Of a stretch of DNA of 64,000 bases, positions 33,315 through 42,040 are shown one piece after another. Source of the stretch: Nonomuraea angiospora (GTDB taxonomy: Bacteria; Actinomycetota; Actinomycetes; Streptosporangiales; Streptosporangiaceae). Location of the stretch: the NCBI RefSeq assembly GCF_014873145.1, contig NZ_JADBEK010000001.1, forward strand, positions 9,672,001 to 9,736,000, given 5' to 3'. Within the stretch, counting starts at the first letter, position 1. Every line of letters starts with the position of its first letter. The position numbers and the translations under genes are program-made. The notes beneath the pieces are model-generated. The model was not told the origin of the DNA, ran no database searches, and saw only the letters and a list, made by a program, of their open reading frames with translations.

Positions 33315-34199
33315 ATGGTCCGGCGCGTGACCGCCGTCTCGTTGGCATGTCTGCTCGCGGTCGGGTTCGCGCCGCCGCCGCCTACCGAGGCGGCGCAGGC
33401 GTCGCGTTGCGCGGGCCACGTCCCCCGCAGGACGGGGCCGCGATCGCCCAAGCCCGAAGACGTGGCCAAGGTCCTCGTCGAGCTGGGCAAGCGGCTCGCC
33501 GGCGTCACGACGCCCACCCAGGTCACCGTGCCCACGCGCGTGCACGTCATCACGCGCGGTGAACGCAAGGTGACCGACGAGGACGTCAAGGCCCAGATCG
33601 AGGTGCTCAACTCCGCCTATGGCGGCACCTACGGCGGCGTCGACACCGGCGTGCGCTTCCGCCTGGACGGCATCTCCGTCACCGACAACGCCTTGTGGTT
33701 CAACGACCCCGTCGGCAACGAGCGGCTGATGAAGGTGGCGCTGCACCAGGGCGGCGCCGACACGCTCAACCTCTACATCGCCCAGCTCAGCGAGCAGATG
33801 CTGGGCTTCGCCAGCTATCCGTACTGGTATCACGAGGCGCCCAGGCTGGACGGCGTCGTGATCGACTGGCGCAGCCTGCCCGGCGGCGCGATGACCAACT
33901 ACAACCGCGGCTTCACCGGCGTGCACGAGATCGGGCACTGGCTCGGCCTCTTCCACACCTTCGAGAACGGCTGCGAGCTGCCCGGCGACGGCATCGCCGA
34001 CACCCCGATGGAGGCCCGGCCGACCGAGGCCTGCCCGGCGGACAAGGACAGCTGCGCGCAGCACCCCGGCCTGGACCCGGCGCACAACTTCATGGACTAC
34101 GCGCACGACAAGTGCATGTCGGAGTTCACCCCGGGGCAGGCGGAGCGCATGCACCAGATGTGGGCGGTGTACCGGAACACCACCACCCCTGCAGCCTAG
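33315..34199 (+). CDS. Secreted M43-family zinc metalloprotease
   Basis: A 294-residue protein. The ATG at 33315 has GGGGGA 4 nt upstream. A signal peptide covers about residues 1-28, ending in a Pro-rich stretch. The zinc site is 'HEIGHWLGLFHTF', the extended HExxHxxGxxH of metzincins, and the Met-turn region is 'NFMDYAHDKCMSEFT', followed by 'PGQAERMHQMW', as in pappalysin-like (M43) proteases. Several Cys residues flank the site and probably form disulphides. A 'HVITRGERKVTD' segment starts the mature catalytic domain, so only a short propeptide is present. Substrate unknown; extracellular peptide use or matrix turnover is likely. Confidence 0.9.
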   Translation: MVRRVTAVSLACLLAVGFAPPPPTEAAQASRCAGHVPRRTGPRSPKPEDVAKVLVELGKRLAGVTTPTQVTVPTRVHVITRGERKVTDEDVKAQIEVLNSAYGGTYGGVDTGVRFRLDGISVTDNALWFNDPVGNERLMKVALHQGGADTLNLYIAQLSEQMLGFASYPYWYHEAPRLDGVVIDWRSLPGGAMTNYNRGFTGVHEIGHWLGLFHTFENGCELPGDGIADTPMEARPTEACPADKDSCAQHPGLDPAHNFMDYAHDKCMSEFTPGQAERMHQMWAVYRNTTTPAA

Positions 34200-34212
34200 A
34201 TTTCCGGCAAAC

Positions 34213-34218
34213 TACGAT
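34213..34218 (+). promoter_or_regulatory. -10 box TACGAT of leaderless MFS gene
   Basis: TACGAT ends 6 nt before the GTG at 34225. It lies 13 nt after the stop codon of the protease gene. Confidence 0.55.
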
Positions 34219-34224
34219 ATGTAG

Positions 34225-35607
34225 GTGACAGGTCCAAAGGCACTCGACACTCCCTACGCATCCACCCGCATCCTCAGCCCCGAGTACCGCATCGCGACAG
34301 TCGGCATCGTCCTGACGATCACCCTGGTCGCCTTCGAGGGCATGTCGGTCGGCGTCGTCATGCCGGCGGTGGCCCGCGAGCTGAACGCCCTGGACCTGTA
34401 CGGGATCAGCTTCTCCGCCTTCCTCATCGCCAGCCTGTTCGCGAACGTGGTGGCGGGCCTCTGGTCGGACCGCCGCGGCTACCAGCTGCCGTTCCTGTCC
34501 GGTGTGGTGCTGTTCGTGGCGGGGATGGCGCTGGCAGGGGCGGCGCACTCGGCGGGGCTGTTCCTCGTGGCGCGGGCCGTGCAGGGGCTGGGGGCGGGCG
34601 CCTCGATCGTCGCGCTGCTCGTCATGATCGCGCGGGTCTATCCGGAGGCCCTGCGGCCCAAGGTCTTCGCGGCCGTCTCCGCGGCCTGGGTGGTGCCCGC
34701 CATGGTGGGGCCGGCCGTGGCCGGGTTCGTGGCCGTGCAGTGGGGCTGGCGGTACGTCTTCTACGGGATCATCCCGCTGGTCGTGCCCGCGCTGGTGATG
34801 CTCGTGCCCGCGCTGCGCAGGCCGTCCTCGCCCCATGAGCCGTCGACCGGCCCGCGCTCCAGGCCGGTCGCGATGACGCTGGCCGCCACCGCCACGGCGG
34901 GCGGGGCCGGGGCGCTGCTGCAGGGCGTGGACCTCCTGCACCAACACGCCGTGACCGGGGCCCTGGAGGCCGTCGCGGGCCTGGCGTTCCTGGTCTACGG
35001 GCTGCACCGGCTGCTGCCTCCCGGCGCGCTGCGCTTCGCGCGCGGGCTGCCCACGACCGTGCTGATGCGGGGCCTGTTCTCGGCCGCCTTCTTCGGGGTG
35101 AACTCCTTCATCCCGCTGGCGCTGCAGGAGGTGAAGTCCTTCGACCTCAAGCTCGCGGGGATCGCGCTGACCACCGGGGCGCTGGGGTGGTCCACGGGGT
35201 CGTACCTGCAGAGCAGGCGGGAGGGGGAGGCGTACAAGCGGATCCGGCTGGGGGCGGGGTGCGTCACCGCCTCGATCCTGATCTGCATGCTCTGCGTCGT
35301 CCCCGGGGTGACCGGGTGGGTCGCGGTGCCCGCGTGGATCGTGGCCGGGTTCGGGATGGGGTTCGGCATGACCACCGTCAGCGTCACCGCGCTGCGGCAG
35401 TCCCCGGTCAACGAGCAGGGGGCGAACTCCGCCGCCCTGTCGGTCACGGACATGCTCGGGTCCGCCCTGGCGATCGGGGTCGGGGGCGCACTGGTCAACC
35501 TGATCGGGCACGCCCCGGACGAGATCGCCACCGGGTTCGTCGTGATCTCGCTCCTCATGGCCGCCATCGGCCTGGCCGCCACGCTGCTCGCCGGACGCAC
35601 CCGCTGA
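34225..35607 (+). CDS. MFS transporter
   Basis: A 460-residue protein with about 13-14 hydrophobic helices. 'FEGMSVGVVMPAVARELN' in helix 1, 'GLWSDRRGYQLPFLSGV' (motif A) and 'ARAVQGLGAGASIVALLVMIARVYP' indicate the drug:proton antiporter branch. A cytoplasmic insert of about 25 Pro/Ser/Arg-rich residues lies between helices 6 and 7. It has its own leaderless promoter. No regulator gene is adjacent, so the substrate cannot be guessed. Confidence 0.88.
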   Translation: MTGPKALDTPYASTRILSPEYRIATVGIVLTITLVAFEGMSVGVVMPAVARELNALDLYGISFSAFLIASLFANVVAGLWSDRRGYQLPFLSGVVLFVAGMALAGAAHSAGLFLVARAVQGLGAGASIVALLVMIARVYPEALRPKVFAAVSAAWVVPAMVGPAVAGFVAVQWGWRYVFYGIIPLVVPALVMLVPALRRPSSPHEPSTGPRSRPVAMTLAATATAGGAGALLQGVDLLHQHAVTGALEAVAGLAFLVYGLHRLLPPGALRFARGLPTTVLMRGLFSAAFFGVNSFIPLALQEVKSFDLKLAGIALTTGALGWSTGSYLQSRREGEAYKRIRLGAGCVTASILICMLCVVPGVTGWVAVPAWIVAGFGMGFGMTTVSVTALRQSPVNEQGANSAALSVTDMLGSALAIGVGGALVNLIGHAPDEIATGFVVISLLMAAIGLAATLLAGRTR

Positions 35608-35689
35608 TTTCCGCCCCTCCTGTCACACCGATCACGGTTCTCCTGACCTTCGCCGCGCGGGGTGATAGGACAGCGGTCAGGGAGGTGCC

Positions 35690-36605
35690 ATGGAGGATGA
35701 CGCCGAGGACGACCGCCGGGTCTGGCCGCCTGCGCCCGCTCCCAGGCATCGCCGTCCTCCTCCGCGCTACGCGTGGGGCGCGCCCTACGAGGAGGAGTCG
35801 CGGCGGGGGCGTAAGAGCCCTCTGGAGGCCGTGCCGGACCCCGACCCGGAGCCGGTACGGCGGCATGCCCGCTCCAGCGGCCCCGAGCCGGTCCGCGGCG
35901 AGCCCGACCCGCTGGACCTCGAGCCCGAAGAGCCGTGGAACCCGCAGATCCGCAGGACCGCCGCCTACGGCCTGGACCGCGAGTTCGAGCCCTGGGAGTC
36001 GCTTCCCCCCTCCGCGCGCCTCTACGGCTCTCCCGCGGACCCCGGGCGGCGCACGGTCGTGCCCGCGAGGGCGCTGCGGCGGTGGGCCGTCGGGTCGGTG
36101 GCCCTGCTGGGCGGGCGTGGGCCTGGTGGCGGGGGCGACCGTCGTGGTGCTGCGGATCACCGCGCCCTCGGCGGAGAGCGGGCGGCTGAGCGACTCCCTG
36201 GCCAAGGTCTCGGTGACGCTGCCGCAGGGGTGGAGCCAGGAGGCGGTGCCCCCCGTGACGGGCTTCACCTCCGTGGCCAGGGACGGCGGCGGCGGGCTCG
36301 TCATGGCCAGGCCGGTGCCGGGGGCCGTGGCGGACGCCAGGAAGGCCACGGCGGAGGCGGCGGAGCTCTACTCCCGGCTGCTGCTCAAAGGGGACCGGGT
36401 GACCGTCGTCGAGGACAAGGAGCTTCCCGGCGGCCACACCCGGGCGCTGCGGGCGGAATATCAGGATGTGGCCAACCGGCCCGCGTTCCTGAGAGTGACG
36501 CTGCTCACTCGCGGGGGCTCGGCCGTCATGCTCCTCGGGCTGCTCCAACCCGAGGAAACCGCACGCAGACAGGCCCTCGACACGGTCATGACGAAGATCA
36601 AATAG
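35690..36605 (+). pseudogene. Membrane-anchored protein interrupted by a frameshift
   Basis: The ATG at 35690 (GGGAGGTG 4-5 nt upstream) opens a frame with about 140 charged, Pro/Glu/Arg-rich residues. A membrane helix then starts ('RRWAVGSVALLG') and the frame is lost in the run at 36109-36115. In another frame the helix continues at once ('GVGLVAGATVVVLRITAP'), followed by 170 residues resembling a lipoprotein-type outside domain ('VTLPQGWSQEAVPP', 'RALRAEYQDVANRPAFLRVTLL'), and ends at TAG 36605. Removing one G near 36109-36111 restores a single protein of about 304 residues. This is either a sequencing error in a G-run or a real inactivation. The outside domain resembles actinomycete stress-surface proteins but I cannot name it. 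Confidence 0.7.
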
Positions 36606-36670
36606 ACCGCCTATCACGTGGAGACGAGCTTGGCCAGAATCCTTGACTCACGGCACGTCTTGTCGGTCGG

Positions 36671-36686
36671 CCCGATTACTATCGGG
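36671..36686. promoter_or_regulatory. Inverted repeat upstream of the helicase gene
   Basis: CCCGAT-TACT-ATCGGG is a perfect 6-bp inverted repeat that encloses TTACTAT, a possible -10 box, 44 nt before the GTG at 36730. TTGACT (36643-36648) lies upstream but 28 bp away, too far for a normal -35 partner. Confidence 0.4.
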
Positions 36687-36729
36687 TCACTGTGAGAGAG
36701 CGAAGCACACGAACCCCAGAGGTGATGCG

Positions 36730-38481
36730 GTGAGCACCTTCGCCGCGTCCCACCTATCGCCTTCCTATCCCGACCGAGCCGCATGGGGCACCGCCCCCAA
36801 GCTCCGCGCGTGGCAGCAGGAGGCGTTCGACCTCTACTTCAGGCGCGAGCCGCGTGACTTCCTCACCGTGGCGACCCCGGGCGCGGGCAAGACGACCTAC
36901 GCCCTGCGCATCGCCAGCGAGCTGCTCGCCAACGGCGTGATCAGGTCGATCACGATCGTCACGCCCACCGAGCACCTCAAGCGGCAGTGGGCCGACGCCG
37001 CCGCGCGGGTCGGCATCGGCATCGACCCCGAGTTCAAGAACAGCCAGGGCACCACCTCGCGCGACTACACCGGGGTGGCGGTGACGTACGCGCAGGTCGC
37101 CATGCACCCCGCGCTGCACCGGGCGCGCACGGAGGCGCGCAAGACGCTGGTGATCTTCGACGAGATCCACCACGCGGGCGACGCCAAGTCGTGGGGCGAC
37201 GGCGTGAGCGAGGCGTTCGAGCCCGCCACGCGCCGCCTCCAGCTCACCGGCACGCCGTTCCGGTCCGACGACAACCCGATCCCGTTCGTCGCCTACGAGG
37301 AGGACGCCGAGGGCCTCAAGCGCAGCGTCGCCGACTACTCCTACGGCTACGGCCCCGCGCTCGACGACGGCGTCGTGCGCCCGGTCATCTTCCTGGCCTA
37401 TTCCGGCGAGATGAAGTGGCGCACGCGGGCGGGCGACGAGATCGCCGCGACGCTCGGCACGCCGCTCACCAAGGACCAGCTCTCGCAGGCGTGGCGGGCC
37501 GCGCTCGACCCGAAGGGCGACTGGATCCGCCAGGTCATGCAGGCCGCCGACCGGCGGCTCACGGAGGTGCGCAGGGGCGTGCCCGACGCGGGCGGCCTGG
37601 TCATCGCCACCGACCACGAGACGGCCCGGGCCTACGCCCGCCACCTGCGCAACATCACCGGCGAGGGCGCCACCGTGGTCCTCTCCGACGACCCCGGCGC
37701 GTCGAAGAAGATCAAGCAGTTCGCGGCCTCGCCGGACCGCTGGCTGGTGGCCGTGCGCATGGTGTCGGAGGGCGTCGACATCCCCCGCCTGTGCGTGGGC
37801 GTCTACGCCACCTCCACCTCGACCCCGCTCTTCTTCGCCCAGGCCGTGGGCCGCTTCGTGCGGGCCCGCAAGCGCGGCGAGACCGCCTCGGTCTTCCTCC
37901 CCTCGGTGCCCACGCTCATGGGGCTGGCCAACGAGATGGAGGTCGAGCGCGACCACGTGCTCAACAAGCGGCCTCCCGAGGACGGACTCGACGACAGCCT
38001 CCTCGAGCAGGCCAACCGCCAGAAGGACAATCCCGACGTCCTGGGCGACGAGCTCCCGTTCGAGACGATGGAGACGTCGGCCACGTTCGACCGGGTGCTG
38101 TTCGACGGCGGCGAGTTCGGCACGGGCGCGGCGGTCGGCTCGGCGGAGGAAGAGGACTTCCTCGGCCTGCCGGGGCTGCTGGAGCCCGACCAGGTGGCGA
38201 CGCTGCTGCGCAAGCGGCAGTCCGACCAGCAGGCGGCCAGGCGCAAGCAGGCGGAGGAGCAGCCGGCCGAGACGCTGGCGCCGCACGAGCAGATCGCGGA
38301 GCTGCGGCGCGAGCTCAACGGCCTGGTGGGCGCGTGGAACCACCGCACGGGCCAGCCGCACGGGGTCATCCACTCGGAGCTGCGCCGCTCGTGCGGCGGG
38401 CCGCCGATCGCGCAGGCGACGGCGGAGCAGATCCAGGAGCGGATCGCCACCATCCGCCGCTGGGCCACCCAGCGCCGCTGA
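36730..38481 (+). CDS. SF2 DEAD/DEAH-box helicase
   Basis: A 583-residue helicase. Motif I 'ATPGAGKTTYALRIA', motif II 'VIFDEIHHAGD' (DExH), motif III 'LTGTPFRSDD', motif V 'VSEGVDIPRL' and motif VI 'QAVGRFVRARKRGE' are all present, so the ATPase should be active. A C-terminal extension of about 160 residues is charged and ends with a region reminiscent of a small helical domain ('HEQIAELRRELNGLVGAWNHRTGQPHGVIHSELRR'). GTG at 36730 is chosen because AGAGGTGA precedes it. This type of helicase is a solitary, conserved actinobacterial gene whose nucleic-acid role is not established. I see no nuclease or restriction domain in or beside it. Confidence 0.9.
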   Translation: MSTFAASHLSPSYPDRAAWGTAPKLRAWQQEAFDLYFRREPRDFLTVATPGAGKTTYALRIASELLANGVIRSITIVTPTEHLKRQWADAAARVGIGIDPEFKNSQGTTSRDYTGVAVTYAQVAMHPALHRARTEARKTLVIFDEIHHAGDAKSWGDGVSEAFEPATRRLQLTGTPFRSDDNPIPFVAYEEDAEGLKRSVADYSYGYGPALDDGVVRPVIFLAYSGEMKWRTRAGDEIAATLGTPLTKDQLSQAWRAALDPKGDWIRQVMQAADRRLTEVRRGVPDAGGLVIATDHETARAYARHLRNITGEGATVVLSDDPGASKKIKQFAASPDRWLVAVRMVSEGVDIPRLCVGVYATSTSTPLFFAQAVGRFVRARKRGETASVFLPSVPTLMGLANEMEVERDHVLNKRPPEDGLDDSLLEQANRQKDNPDVLGDELPFETMETSATFDRVLFDGGEFGTGAAVGSAEEEDFLGLPGLLEPDQVATLLRKRQSDQQAARRKQAEEQPAETLAPHEQIAELRRELNGLVGAWNHRTGQPHGVIHSELRRSCGGPPIAQATAEQIQERIATIRRWATQRR

Positions 38482-38496
38482 CCGGCCGGCTCGCGC

Positions 38497-38997
38497 TCAG
38501 CCGAGCTTCCTGACCAGGATGCGGCAGAGCTCGGGCCGGAGTTCGAGCCCGCCGTTCGGGTGGTAGACGACGTCGGTGGTGGCCAGCTCGCCGTGCGGCC
38601 ATTCGGCGTAACCGCGGCGCTGGTACAACCTCAGGGCGTCGGGGTTGTCCAGGCCCACGCCGAGGGCGACCTGGTCGTGGCCGTCGGCCAGGAGCCGCTC
38701 CTCGGCGGCCCAGAGCAGCGCGGTGCCGATGCCCCGGTTGCGCATCCAGGGCACGACCTCCAGGTGCGTGAGCAGCGCCACGCCCGGTAAGTGGGTACGC
38801 AGCTCGGGCTCCTCCGCGGGCCCCAGCCACACGTAGACGTCGCCGACCGCCACCCCGCTCTCCCAGGCGACGAGCAGGACGCCGTGACCGGAGTCCTGCC
38901 TGGCGAGCCGGTCGGCGAAGTAGCCCTCCTGCCCGAGCGAGCCGACCATGGCGGGCAGGTCGGTATGGACGGCCTGGCGGATGTCACGTGGCCCCAC
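38497..38997 (-). CDS. GNAT-family N-acetyltransferase
   Basis: A 166-residue protein with the GNAT acetyl-CoA site 'LTHLEVVPWMRNRGIGTALLWAAEERL' (V-x-x-x-x-R-x-x-G-x-G) followed by 'GVGLDNPDALRLYQRRGY', the usual order. It should transfer an acetyl group to an amine on a small molecule or protein. The start is GTG at 38997, with no Shine-Dalgarno sequence, though GAAACT sits 7 nt upstream as a possible leaderless -10 box. It converges with the helicase gene and lies downstream of the glycosyltransferase gene on the same strand, 26 nt away. A functional tie to that pair is possible but unproven. Confidence 0.87.
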   Translation of the reverse strand: MGPRDIRQAVHTDLPAMVGSLGQEGYFADRLARQDSGHGVLLVAWESGVAVGDVYVWLGPAEEPELRTHLPGVALLTHLEVVPWMRNRGIGTALLWAAEERLLADGHDQVALGVGLDNPDALRLYQRRGYAEWPHGELATTDVVYHPNGGLELRPELCRILVRKLG

Positions 38998-39023
38998 GGA
39001 CGACAGTTTCCCGGTTTGCCCTC

Positions 39024-40184
39024 TTATGAATCAAATGAGGTCCACTGGCGCAGTGGTGGCGCGCCAGGTTTGACCAGCCATTTCATGGCATCGGCCACGT
39101 ACGGCCCTAGTTGCGGGATCCTGGCGAAGTGGTCGGCCCACTGGTCGCGGTCCGCCGCCCACGCCTCGAGATATTTGACGCAGAACTGCGGCGTGATGCG
39201 GTTGAGCCGGCCCAGCGCCGCCAGCAGGGACTCCTCCATGGCCCGGCGGCTCATGGCCGCGTCCGGCGGGAGCTCCCTGACGCGGCGCAGCACGTCCTTG
39301 ACGAAGTCGCCGCGCCTGGCGAGGGCGCCGACCCAGTACGCCGGGTCGGCGGCGGCCCGCCAGCCCGTGCCCTCGCCCCCGTCGAGCAGCCAGTAGACGC
39401 CCTCGGCCAGCACGTCGCCGAGCTCCTGGTCCCGCGCGCGCATGGGGCGGTCGAATGGGTCGTACGGGCGCTGCTTGACCATCCCCGTGACCGCGAGCGG
39501 GCGCACCGACCTGTCGCCCAGCAGGTAGAACCAGTCCTCGTTGTAGATGTTCGGGAAGAACGAGGGGTCGCGGGTCGTCTCGACGGCCAGGGCGCCGCCG
39601 CCCACGAACGACTCCTGATGCCCGCCGGTCAGCCGGTGGGCGTGGCACACCACCGAGTTGTCCGGGTAGCCGCCGATGTGCATGCCCACGGCGTCGTAGG
39701 AGTCGAGCAGCGCGGCCGCGTGCGCGACCTCCTCGTGCCCGCCCACCTCGATGTCGTCGTCCAGGAAGACGATGCGCCGCCAGCCCATCAGGCGGGCCAG
39801 GAGCAGGCCCATGTTGCGCTTGGCGCTGAGGTCGGTCGCGCGGGCGAACGGCGTGCCCTTCAGCAGGGCCGTCGTCGCGAAGTCCGGCAGGTTGAGGCGG
39901 GCCAGGTTGTCGATGTCGACGGAGAGGAACTGCAGGCCGGCCGGCATCAGGAGGAGGTCCGGCTTGCTCCACTTGCTGTGCAGGGTCACGAGGGGGCAGT
40001 CCAGGGCGATCGCCAGCCGGATCGCGTGGCTGAGCCAGACCGGGTGCCTGATGGTCGGCACGACGATGGCGTCGACGCGGCCGGACTTCGCGACTCGCGG
40101 GTGGAACTCGATCAGATCCCGGTGGGAGCCGTGGTGGTGCTCCGATCCGACCTCAGTCCCCACGAGAGGGCTCCGACCACTCAT
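39024..40184 (-). CDS. GT2-like glycosyltransferase paired with an HTH sensor
   Basis: A 386-residue protein. A Rossmann-like first half ('DAIVVPTIRHPVWLSHAIRLA') leads to 'AKRNMGLLLARLMGWRRIVFLDDDIEVGGHEEV'. The DDD triplet is the nucleotide-sugar/metal site of GT-A fold enzymes. 'FVGGGALAVETTRDPSFFPNIYNEDWFYLLGDR' follows, with the ED pair at the acceptor-site position. The C-terminal 130 residues are helical. No signal peptide or membrane helix is seen, so it is cytoplasmic. The ATG at 40184 lies 32 nt inside the upstream gene, giving translational coupling, though a GTG a few codons later is also possible. Sugar and acceptor are unknown. The constant partner appears to be the HTH gene before it. 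Confidence 0.72.
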   Translation of the reverse strand: MSGRSPLVGTEVGSEHHHGSHRDLIEFHPRVAKSGRVDAIVVPTIRHPVWLSHAIRLAIALDCPLVTLHSKWSKPDLLLMPAGLQFLSVDIDNLARLNLPDFATTALLKGTPFARATDLSAKRNMGLLLARLMGWRRIVFLDDDIEVGGHEEVAHAAALLDSYDAVGMHIGGYPDNSVVCHAHRLTGGHQESFVGGGALAVETTRDPSFFPNIYNEDWFYLLGDRSVRPLAVTGMVKQRPYDPFDRPMRARDQELGDVLAEGVYWLLDGGEGTGWRAAADPAYWVGALARRGDFVKDVLRRVRELPPDAAMSRRAMEESLLAALGRLNRITPQFCVKYLEAWAADRDQWADHFARIPQLGPYVADAMKWLVKPGAPPLRQWTSFDS

Positions 40185-41247
40185 GCAGCCGGAACGTGTC
40201 GAGGGTCCAATCAGGTGTGACGACCACGCGGTCCCTGATCCTGACCCGCGTGAGAATGCTGTAGGCCGCGGCGGCGCCGAAACGCGTCCGCAGATAGACG
40301 GCGTTGCGGTCGCGGAATCGCTCGTCGGTCAGGGCCCGCACCGCACCGTAGACGCCTCTGCCGTACATGCCATTGCAAATGGTCAACGTGCGCTCGACAT
40401 TGTCGGGATTGACGCCGCGGTAGAAGAACCCGACGTCCTCAAGGAGTTGCAGATTATCGCCGGACCCGGCGGTGACGGTGTAGTGCCGGCGCGTGTCGCC
40501 CCCCTCGATGACCTCGAAATACGGACCCTTTTCCCCCTCCCAGTCGGGCACCTGCCGCACCGGGAGTTCGGCCTGCGCGAGCACGGCCCCGGTCACCGCG
40601 TTGTAGTCGACGCCGCCCAGGAGCACCACGTGCGTCGTCAGGTCGTCGGAACGCAGATCCTCGGTGGAGACCAGCTTCACCGGGCTGCGCGGATTCGCGG
40701 CCCGCAGATGGCCCCACAGTTCGAAGAGAGAGTCGAGGTCGGAGTACTTGTACAGCTCGATGTAGTCGGGGCTCGACGGGTCCGCGTACGGGATCTTGGC
40801 CCGGTCCTCCTCCGGCACCTGCGAGCAGATGACCGTGATCGGCTCCCCGTCGCGGAAGTGCCAGGGGCCTGCCTGGAGCGCGTCCCGCGCGGCCGGCTCG
40901 CCGTTCTCGCCCGACGCCTGGGACTTCAGCGCGGCCTGGCGCAGCCGGTCCAGCTCGGCGAGCAGATGGCGGTGGTCCTCCAGCTCGCCCGGCGTCAGGT
41001 CGGAGACCGGGAGCACGCGTGCCTTGCCGTTGGAGACCGATCGCTTGGTCGCGAAGAACGCGGCGTACTTCTCCAGCCGGTGTAAGGGCGGGATCTTGCC
41101 CGCGTGGGCCGACTCCCACGACGAGATCAGCGCGACGCTGACCTGGAACGCCTCGCGCAGCTGTGCCTGGGTGACGCGCAGGTCAGGCCAGTGGCTCTCG
41201 CGCAGCTCGCGCAATCGGCGCGCCAGCGCGGAATTGACGCCGCTCAT
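40153..41247 (-). CDS. HTH protein with a Rossmann-like sensor domain, unknown ligand
   Basis: A 364-residue protein. Residues about 5-75 are an XRE-type helix-turn-helix ('VTQAQLREAFQVSVALISSWESAHAGKIPPLHRLEKYAAFF'). A linker of about 45 residues follows. The C-terminal 240 residues start 'GEPITVICSQVPEEDRAKI' and continue with 'YIELYKYSDLDSLFELWGHLRAANP', 'TTHVVLLGGVDYNAVT' and 'ICNGMYGRGVYGAVRALTDE'. They look like an alpha/beta nucleotide- or metabolite-binding fold. I do not recognise the family. The gene overlaps the glycosyltransferase start, so the two are co-expressed. Two direct repeats 20 bp apart sit just upstream, and autoregulation is likely. Confidence 0.75.
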   Translation of the reverse strand: MSGVNSALARRLRELRESHWPDLRVTQAQLREAFQVSVALISSWESAHAGKIPPLHRLEKYAAFFATKRSVSNGKARVLPVSDLTPGELEDHRHLLAELDRLRQAALKSQASGENGEPAARDALQAGPWHFRDGEPITVICSQVPEEDRAKIPYADPSSPDYIELYKYSDLDSLFELWGHLRAANPRSPVKLVSTEDLRSDDLTTHVVLLGGVDYNAVTGAVLAQAELPVRQVPDWEGEKGPYFEVIEGGDTRRHYTVTAGSGDNLQLLEDVGFFYRGVNPDNVERTLTICNGMYGRGVYGAVRALTDERFRDRNAVYLRTRFGAAAAYSILTRVRIRDRVVVTPDWTLDTFRLHEWSEPSRGD

Positions 41248-41262
41248 GCCAGCCCCATTGGT

Positions 41263-41293
41263 GTGAACTTCAGTAATCTCTAGTGAACATCAG
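41263..41293. promoter_or_regulatory. Two direct repeats GTGAACNTCAG upstream of the HTH gene
   Basis: GTGAACTTCAG (41263-41273) and GTGAACATCAG (41283-41293) are 20 bp apart, two helix turns, and begin 15 nt before the HTH start codon. They are good candidates for the binding sites of the HTH protein itself. An inverted 9-bp copy, ACTGAAGTT, is at 41457-41465. Confidence 0.55.
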
Positions 41294-41641
41294 CCTGGCG
41301 GCGGAATCGATGAAGAATCCGCAGCTAAGGCCTAACAGAACAGCCAACCTGCACAAACCGGTGCGCACAAGAGCCACCAGTCTAACCATTCAGCTGTCAC
41401 CGCCGTGTACGAATAGGGCGGTTCAGTCGGGGTAAACCTCTAATTGGAGAAGATTCACTGAAGTTAGCTGAATATGGGTGGAGGTGGTTCGTGGCGAGGG
41501 TCCGATGAGCCACACCCGGCAGGAGCGGCATCCCCACGCAGAAAGACAGCGGAACACCCCCGCGACGAGCCCAATCATCGGCGGAGGTGCCCGCGAGCGA
41601 GGTTTCTGTCAGAGCGCGTCTCCGCACCAGGGAAAACCTTC
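41294..41641. other. 348-bp spacer without a supported gene
   Basis: The region is less GC-rich than its neighbours from 41300 to 41480. It contains the inverted ACTGAAGTT copy (41457-41465) and nothing else I can assign. The frame of the small membrane protein stays open back to 41474, but codon pattern and ribosome-binding site favour the later start. Confidence 0.4.
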
Positions 41642-41866
41642 ATGACCACACTAGCCCTCCACCTCTCGGTGGCAATACCAACATCAACCGATACCAGAGC
41701 CTTGACCCTCTTCCTCCTGACGACCTTGATCACGCTGGCAGCGGCGGCCATCCGCTGGACGGTGAAGCGGGCGAACGTCGTCATGGTGATCAGTGGCACG
41801 GGCGTCCTGGTGATCGTCCTGTCCGTGCTGCTCGCCGCCTATGTGATCACCTTCGGGACATCCTGA
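41642..41866 (+). CDS. 74-residue membrane protein, two helices
   Basis: The ATG at 41642 follows AGGGAAAA by 6 nt. The product has two membrane helices, about residues 20-40 ('TLFLLTTLITLAAAAI') and 48-70 ('VVMVISGTGVLVIVLSVLLAAYVI'), joined by the basic loop 'RWTVKRAN'. No family is recognised. A GC-rich hairpin lies 11 nt after the stop, and the gene stands alone upstream of a STAS-protein gene. It might be a small stress-membrane protein, but nothing in the sequence proves a role. Confidence 0.6.
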   Translation: MTTLALHLSVAIPTSTDTRALTLFLLTTLITLAAAAIRWTVKRANVVMVISGTGVLVIVLSVLLAAYVITFGTS

Positions 41867-41876
41867 GGGAGCCGTC

Positions 41877-41909
41877 GCGCGCGGCGCTCCGCCCCCCGGC
41901 GCTGCGCGC
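41877..41909 (+). terminator. GC-rich hairpin after the small membrane protein gene
   Basis: Arms GCGCGCGGCGC and GCGCTGCGCGC pair at 10 of 11 positions around an 11-nt loop. No T-run follows. Confidence 0.55.
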
Positions 41910-42040
41910 GTGCCGGTCGCCTGTGACGATGGGTGACTCTGTGCGTTTGGCCACAGAGCGGTGCCCATCTGTTAGAAACTCGACGGAAGAGGCAACAACC
42001 ACTCTTGGCTTGTCTCGGGATACGCAGAAGGACTTTGCCC

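Noticed and set aside
36730..40184. A helicase-centred phage-defence island
   Set aside because: The helicase lacks nuclease, methylase or other known defence domains, and its neighbours GNAT and GT do not match a known system. Only the HTH-GT pair is kept as an open question.
41474..41641. N-terminal extension of the small membrane protein
   Set aside because: It is Pro/Arg/Ser-rich with no ribosome-binding site. The ATG at 41642 has a proper one.
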